DNA of 64,000 nucleotides from UBA4744 sp963723165 (GTDB taxonomy: Bacteria > Actinomycetota > Acidimicrobiia > Spongiisociales > UBA4744). The stretch covers positions 124,001 to 188,000 of the forward strand of contig CAVRPP010000015.1 in assembly GCA_963723165.1 (NCBI GenBank). The letters are read 5' to 3'. The notes beneath the pieces are model-generated. The model worked only from the letters and a program-made list of their open reading frames with translations, made no database searches and was not told the DNA's origin. A program made the translations under genes and the position numbers. Numbering within the stretch: position 1 is the stretch's first letter; each line of letters starts with the position of its first letter. Positions 61,064-64,000 of this stretch are shown here, one piece after another.

Positions 61064-61851
61064 GGGTTGCTCCGTGGTTTGGGTCTGCCCCGGTCGTCGA
61101 GGCCGGCCGCCTCGAGTACATCGTGCGGAGCGAGTTCCGGGGGAATCGGGATCAGACTGGTCGGCACTGCTGCAGGAGTTCGAGTGGCTTGCCTCACTGC
61201 CGGCGTCCATGCCAGGAGAGTCAGGACCGTCACCCCGCATCCGAGAAGCAGCCCTCCCAGCCAGGTGAGAGCGGCGGCGGCGCCGATGCCAAGAACCGGA
61301 AGCGCAACCCGTGCCGACCACAGAGCCGGCAGCCATGCCTGCGTGTACGCCCAGGCGGCGCCCAGTGCAAAAGCGCTCAGCAGCCAACCGCCGGTGGGCA
61401 CTCCACCCGGGGCCGTCACTGCCACCAGTGTGGGGAGACCCGCCATTCCGAGACTCAACACCACAGCCTGCGGAGGAGGCCCATCGGCTCGAGGGAGCTT
61501 GCGCAACCAACCATTCAGCCATGGTCCGGCCAACGCCGCAATCCCCATCGCCGTCATGACGACCGCCGCGATCCACCAACCGTCGGCTTCGAAAAACACC
61601 CCGAGGACGGCCTGTCCACCGAGCAGCACGAATCCGGCGCGGCGGGTCCATCGGCCGCGAGCCAGGACCATTCCGACTCCGATCACGGTTCCGAGGATCA
61701 GCTGATCGACTGCGAGCAGGGTTGCTGCCGACTCGGCCATCGGCCCGGACCCGAACACCAATACCAGTGCCCAGGCAAGCGCGGTCAGGACGAGGACGGC
61801 AGCGATTGCGACGGCGGCAAGGGCGATGGGGGAGCGTTGCATGGGACGCAT
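61060..61851 (-). CDS. multi-pass membrane protein, unrecognised
   Basis: The 263-residue protein has about eight hydrophobic segments beginning at residue 5 (SPIALAAVAIAAVLVLTALAWALVLVFG) and a soluble C-terminal tail with PTSLIPIPPELAPHDVLEAAGLDDRGRPKPRS. I chose ATG 61851; ATG 61842 is also in frame. The longer upstream frame is a shadow of the divergent Nudix gene. No family is recognised, and no charged transporter motif is visible. Confidence 0.6.
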   Translation of the reverse strand: MRPMQRSPIALAAVAIAAVLVLTALAWALVLVFGSGPMAESAATLLAVDQLILGTVIGVGMVLARGRWTRRAGFVLLGGQAVLGVFFEADGWWIAAVVMTAMGIAALAGPWLNGWLRKLPRADGPPPQAVVLSLGMAGLPTLVAVTAPGGVPTGGWLLSAFALGAAWAYTQAWLPALWSARVALPVLGIGAAAALTWLGGLLLGCGVTVLTLLAWTPAVRQATRTPAAVPTSLIPIPPELAPHDVLEAAGLDDRGRPKPRSNP

Positions 61852-61895
61852 TATGCCTTCACCGGTGCAACATCGGACATGGCGACGAAGACGGT

Positions 61896-61901
61896 TACGC
61901 T
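61896..61901 (+). promoter_or_regulatory. putative leaderless -10 box (TACGCT) for the Nudix gene
   Basis: TACGCT ends eight bases before the ATG at 61910. Confidence 0.4.
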
Positions 61902-61909
61902 GGCCGACG

Positions 61910-62449
61910 ATGCACAAGCACTGGCCCGGTGAGTTCGTCTTTTGCCCGATGTGCGCCACTGCGTTGGTCCGCCGGCGGGTTGGTGGCAGTGAACGATCGG
62001 TGTGTCCCTCGTGCGGGTACATCCACTTCCGCGACCCCGGAGTCGGGGTTGCTGCGTTTGTGGAAGATGAGCACGGGCGCATTCTGATGATCCGGCGCGG
62101 TCCCCGAGCAACCCAACCCGGGTTGTGGGCAGTTCCGGCCGGATATGTCGACTACGGCGAAGACGTTCGAACTGCGGCCGCCAGGGAGTTGCTGGAAGAG
62201 ACGGGCCTCGTAGCCGAGATCGGCGAACCGATCTTCGTTGCCTCAAACTTCCACGATCCCGCCAAGCTGACGGTCGGCATCTGGTTGCGCGCCACCGTTG
62301 TCGGCGGACGCCTGGAGGCAGGAGACGATGCCGACGCGGTTGGCTATTTTGCGCTCGACGACCTGCCGCCCCTGGCGTTCGAAACAGATGAAGCCCTTTT
62401 CGATCGACTCCGGGCGGAACGTGCACACCCGCCGGAGTCCGGTCCCTAA
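61910..62449 (+). CDS. Nudix hydrolase with N-terminal zinc ribbon
   Basis: The 179-residue protein has a zinc ribbon (CPMC ... CPSCGYIHFRDP, 12-43) as in NudC-type proteins, then a Nudix domain with the box GYVDYGEDVRTAAARELLEETGL, which fits GX5EX7REUXEEXGU. It should hydrolyse a nucleoside diphosphate derivative, perhaps NADH-like or ADP-ribose-like; the exact substrate is unclear. The ATG at 61910 is supported by a -10 box. Its stop overlaps the convergent phosphatase gene by four bases. Confidence 0.85.
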   Translation: MHKHWPGEFVFCPMCATALVRRRVGGSERSVCPSCGYIHFRDPGVGVAAFVEDEHGRILMIRRGPRATQPGLWAVPAGYVDYGEDVRTAAARELLEETGLVAEIGEPIFVASNFHDPAKLTVGIWLRATVVGGRLEAGDDADAVGYFALDDLPPLAFETDEALFDRLRAERAHPPESGP

Positions 62450-63087
62450 CTGCCAGCCTCGGGGGCCGGAGGTGGGAACGGTCCGCTCTTGACGTTCGGC
62501 TGCCATCGAGCCGTTTCTCTCCAGAGCGGGCCGGGCTCCAGAGTGATGACCTCGGCGTGTTCCGGTTTGTCGTTACGGAACGACAGGAAGTCTTGATCGG
62601 TGAGCGCAAAACGTGCCGCCTGGAGGGCATCTTGATGCGACACGACAACGAGTTCACCGTCACGATGATTGAGGTGTCTTTCGACAATGGCGGCTTTCAT
62701 TCGGGCGGCCATCTCCTCGACCGACTCGGGTGAGAAGGGCAGATCCCAGGGATGTTCTAGATACACGGCAATTTCACCGGGGAAGAGGTCTTCGAGTTCT
62801 TCCCATCGCACACCTCGCCAGCGGTTCGAAAGGCCGAATTCGGTGAGGTTCTCGACGACCTTGATCTCGAGTCCGTGGGGGCGGGCGATGAGAAGAGCGG
62901 TCTGCATCGCTCTGGTGAGCGGTGACGTGTATACCGCACTGATCGGACGTTCTGTCAAGAACTCTGCCGCCTCTGCCGCCTGAGCCATACCGGCCTCGCT
63001 CAGACCGAACTCCTGGAGATCCGCGTATACGACGTGATCGGGGTTCTCAACCTCGCCATGCCGGACAAGATGCACGCTGTTTGCCAT
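62446..63087 (-). CDS. histidine phosphatase family protein (phosphoglycerate mutase-like)
   Basis: The 213-residue protein has the catalytic motif LVRHGEVEN (8-16), the second site in VYTSPLTRAMQTA, an acid/basic Glu near GEI and VVVSHQDAL with the distal His. It is a phosphatase for a small metabolite; members include cobalamin and mutase-like enzymes. A TACACT box lies nine bases before the ATG at 63087. Its tail overlaps the Nudix stop. Confidence 0.82.
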   Translation of the reverse strand: MANSVHLVRHGEVENPDHVVYADLQEFGLSEAGMAQAAEAAEFLTERPISAVYTSPLTRAMQTALLIARPHGLEIKVVENLTEFGLSNRWRGVRWEELEDLFPGEIAVYLEHPWDLPFSPESVEEMAARMKAAIVERHLNHRDGELVVVSHQDALQAARFALTDQDFLSFRNDKPEHAEVITLEPGPLWRETARWQPNVKSGPFPPPAPEAGS

Positions 63088-63096
63088 TGACCGACG

Positions 63097-63102
63097 AGTG
63101 TA
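63097..63102 (-). promoter_or_regulatory. putative -10 box (TACACT) for the histidine phosphatase
   Basis: TACACT ends nine bases before the ATG at 63087. Confidence 0.35.
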
Positions 63103-63126
63103 GGAAACGTAGGAGGGCTTCTCGGC

Positions 63127-63132
63127 TACTTT
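63127..63132 (+). promoter_or_regulatory. putative leaderless -10 box (TACTTT) for dinB
   Basis: TACTTT ends seven bases before the ATG at 63140, so transcription would start on or next to the A of the start codon. No LexA box is seen here. Confidence 0.5.
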
Positions 63133-63139
63133 TGGCGGT

Positions 63140-64000
63140 ATGGAGGTCCCCGGCTTCGCCGAATCCATTCTGCATGTCGACATGGATGCGTTCTTTGTCG
63201 AGGTGGAACGAAGGGATCGACCGGAGTTGCGGGGGCGACCGGTGGTGGTGGGCGGCACCGGGAACCGCGGCGTGGTTGCCGCGGCCTCGTACGAAGCCCG
63301 TGCCTTTGGGGTCGGTTCCGCCATGCCCATGATCCACGCCCGGCGACTCTGTCCTGCGGCCATCGTTCTGCCGCCGGATCACCGGAAGTACCGGGCCGCC
63401 TCCGAACAGGTCTTCTCGGTTTTTCGCTCCTTCGCGCCGCTTGTTGAAGGACTGTCGCTCGACGAAGCCTTTCTCGATGTGGCCGGTCTCCGTCACCACT
63501 ACCCGAATGCCGTGGCCATCGGCAGCGACATCCGGTCACATCTGCGCACGGAACTCGGGCTCCCGGCTTCGGTCGGAATTGCCTCCAACAAGTTCCTCGC
63601 CAAATTGGCATCCGAGGCGGCCAAGCCCGACGGACTCCGGTACGTTCCTGCCGACCAGGCGCTGGCCTTCTTGCACCCGCTACCGGTCCGATCGCTCTGG
63701 GGAGTTGGCGAGGCTACCCATGCCGCATTGGAGCGACTCGGGGTCCATTCCGTCGGGGATCTTGCCGAGGTTCCGTTGGCGACACTCAAGAAGCACCTGG
63801 GCGAGGCCGCAGGCGGACATCTCCACGAGCTCGCCTGGGGACGGGACCGGCGCGCCGTCGTTCCGGGATCTGCTGCCAAATCGATCTCGGTTGAGGAGAC
63901 TTATGAGCACGATCTGAGTGGATGGGATGTCGTTGAGGGAGAGCTGCTCAGACACGCCGACCGGCTGGCCGGCCGATTGCGATCAGCCGGGCTTGCCGGG
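63140..64000 (+). CDS. dinB: DNA polymerase IV (3' end beyond window)
   Basis: This is a Y-family translesion polymerase. The open frame runs from ATG 63140 to the window edge (287 residues) without a stop. Motifs are ILHVDMDAFFVEVE (metal-binding Asp, 11-24), YEARAFGVGSAMP (steric gate region), LSLDEAFLDVAG (catalytic SxDE), VGIASNKFLAKLASEAAKPDG and, in the little-finger linker, LWGVGEATHAALERLGVHSVGDL. The full gene normally encodes about 350-400 residues, so the C-terminal beta-clamp motif is outside the window. Confidence 0.93.
   Translation, partial: MEVPGFAESILHVDMDAFFVEVERRDRPELRGRPVVVGGTGNRGVVAAASYEARAFGVGSAMPMIHARRLCPAAIVLPPDHRKYRAASEQVFSVFRSFAPLVEGLSLDEAFLDVAGLRHHYPNAVAIGSDIRSHLRTELGLPASVGIASNKFLAKLASEAAKPDGLRYVPADQALAFLHPLPVRSLWGVGEATHAALERLGVHSVGDLAEVPLATLKKHLGEAAGGHLHELAWGRDRRAVVPGSAAKSISVEETYEHDLSGWDVVEGELLRHADRLAGRLRSAGLAG

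Noticed and set aside
1..64000. tRNA, rRNA, insertion sequences or prophage genes
   Set aside because: I looked for conserved tRNA arms, transposase motifs and phage structural genes and recognised none; a covariance-model search would settle small RNAs.

Overview
The window is GC-rich and almost fully coding. It reads as a chromosomal segment of an actinobacterium, most probably an uncultured lineage near Acidimicrobiia. Supporting signs are an F420-type (LLM) oxidoreductase, a DEDD-exonuclease/GIY-YIG fusion under an actinobacterial-type LexA box, an ArsA ATPase with an HSP20-like tail, and many genes with a TAnnnT -10 box only 6-11 nt before the start codon and no Shine-Dalgarno (leaderless transcription). 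No rRNA, tRNA, insertion sequence, prophage or CRISPR array was recognised.

Layout. 1-5.8 kb is respiration and cytochrome c biogenesis: ccmBA (-), then Rieske, a b6-type cytochrome b half, and the other cytochrome b half fused to seven c-type haem domains (+), then a TlpA-like thioredoxin with an Lgt-like membrane protein (-). 5.8-9.6 kb holds glgC and a tandem duplication of an unrecognised two-gene cassette (small lipoprotein plus secreted two-domain protein). 9.7-16.9 kb has a CDC48-like AAA ATPase, the SOS-controlled nuclease, two methyltransferases, a thioesterase and a frameshifted nitroreductase. 16.9-20.7 kb has the proton-translocating transhydrogenase pntAa-pntAb-pntB and a divergent USP/CBS protein. 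20.8-30 kb has a secreted CAP-domain protein, an OpuC-type osmoprotectant ABC transporter, a frameshifted tricorn protease and an HMG-CoA-lyase-family gene.

30-33.4 kb carries two copies of a sigma-factor/membrane-protein cassette. 33.5-39.7 kb is the branched-chain amino acid operon ilvB-ilvN-ilvC-leuA-leuB (-), preceded by a promoter, an 11-residue leader peptide rich in Val/Leu codons and an intrinsic terminator, as expected for attenuation; ilvD lies apart at 42.6-44.2 kb. 44.3-51.4 kb has queG, a tightly coupled zinc-ribbon/phosphoesterase/SRPBCC/ArsA operon, a ROK kinase, a DUF1232 protein and an LLM oxidoreductase. 51.4-56.4 kb has an AlaC-type aminotransferase, glgP and a frameshifted threonine aldolase. 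56.4-60.7 kb is the type II fatty acid synthesis operon fabD-fabH-fabG-acpP-fabF. The end holds membrane proteins, a Nudix hydrolase, a histidine phosphatase and the start of dinB.

Two families of short GC-rich intergenic repeats are scattered through the window, and one supplies the last codons of leuB. Three genes carry single-base frameshifts, so residual sequence error in a metagenomic assembly must be considered beside true gene decay.
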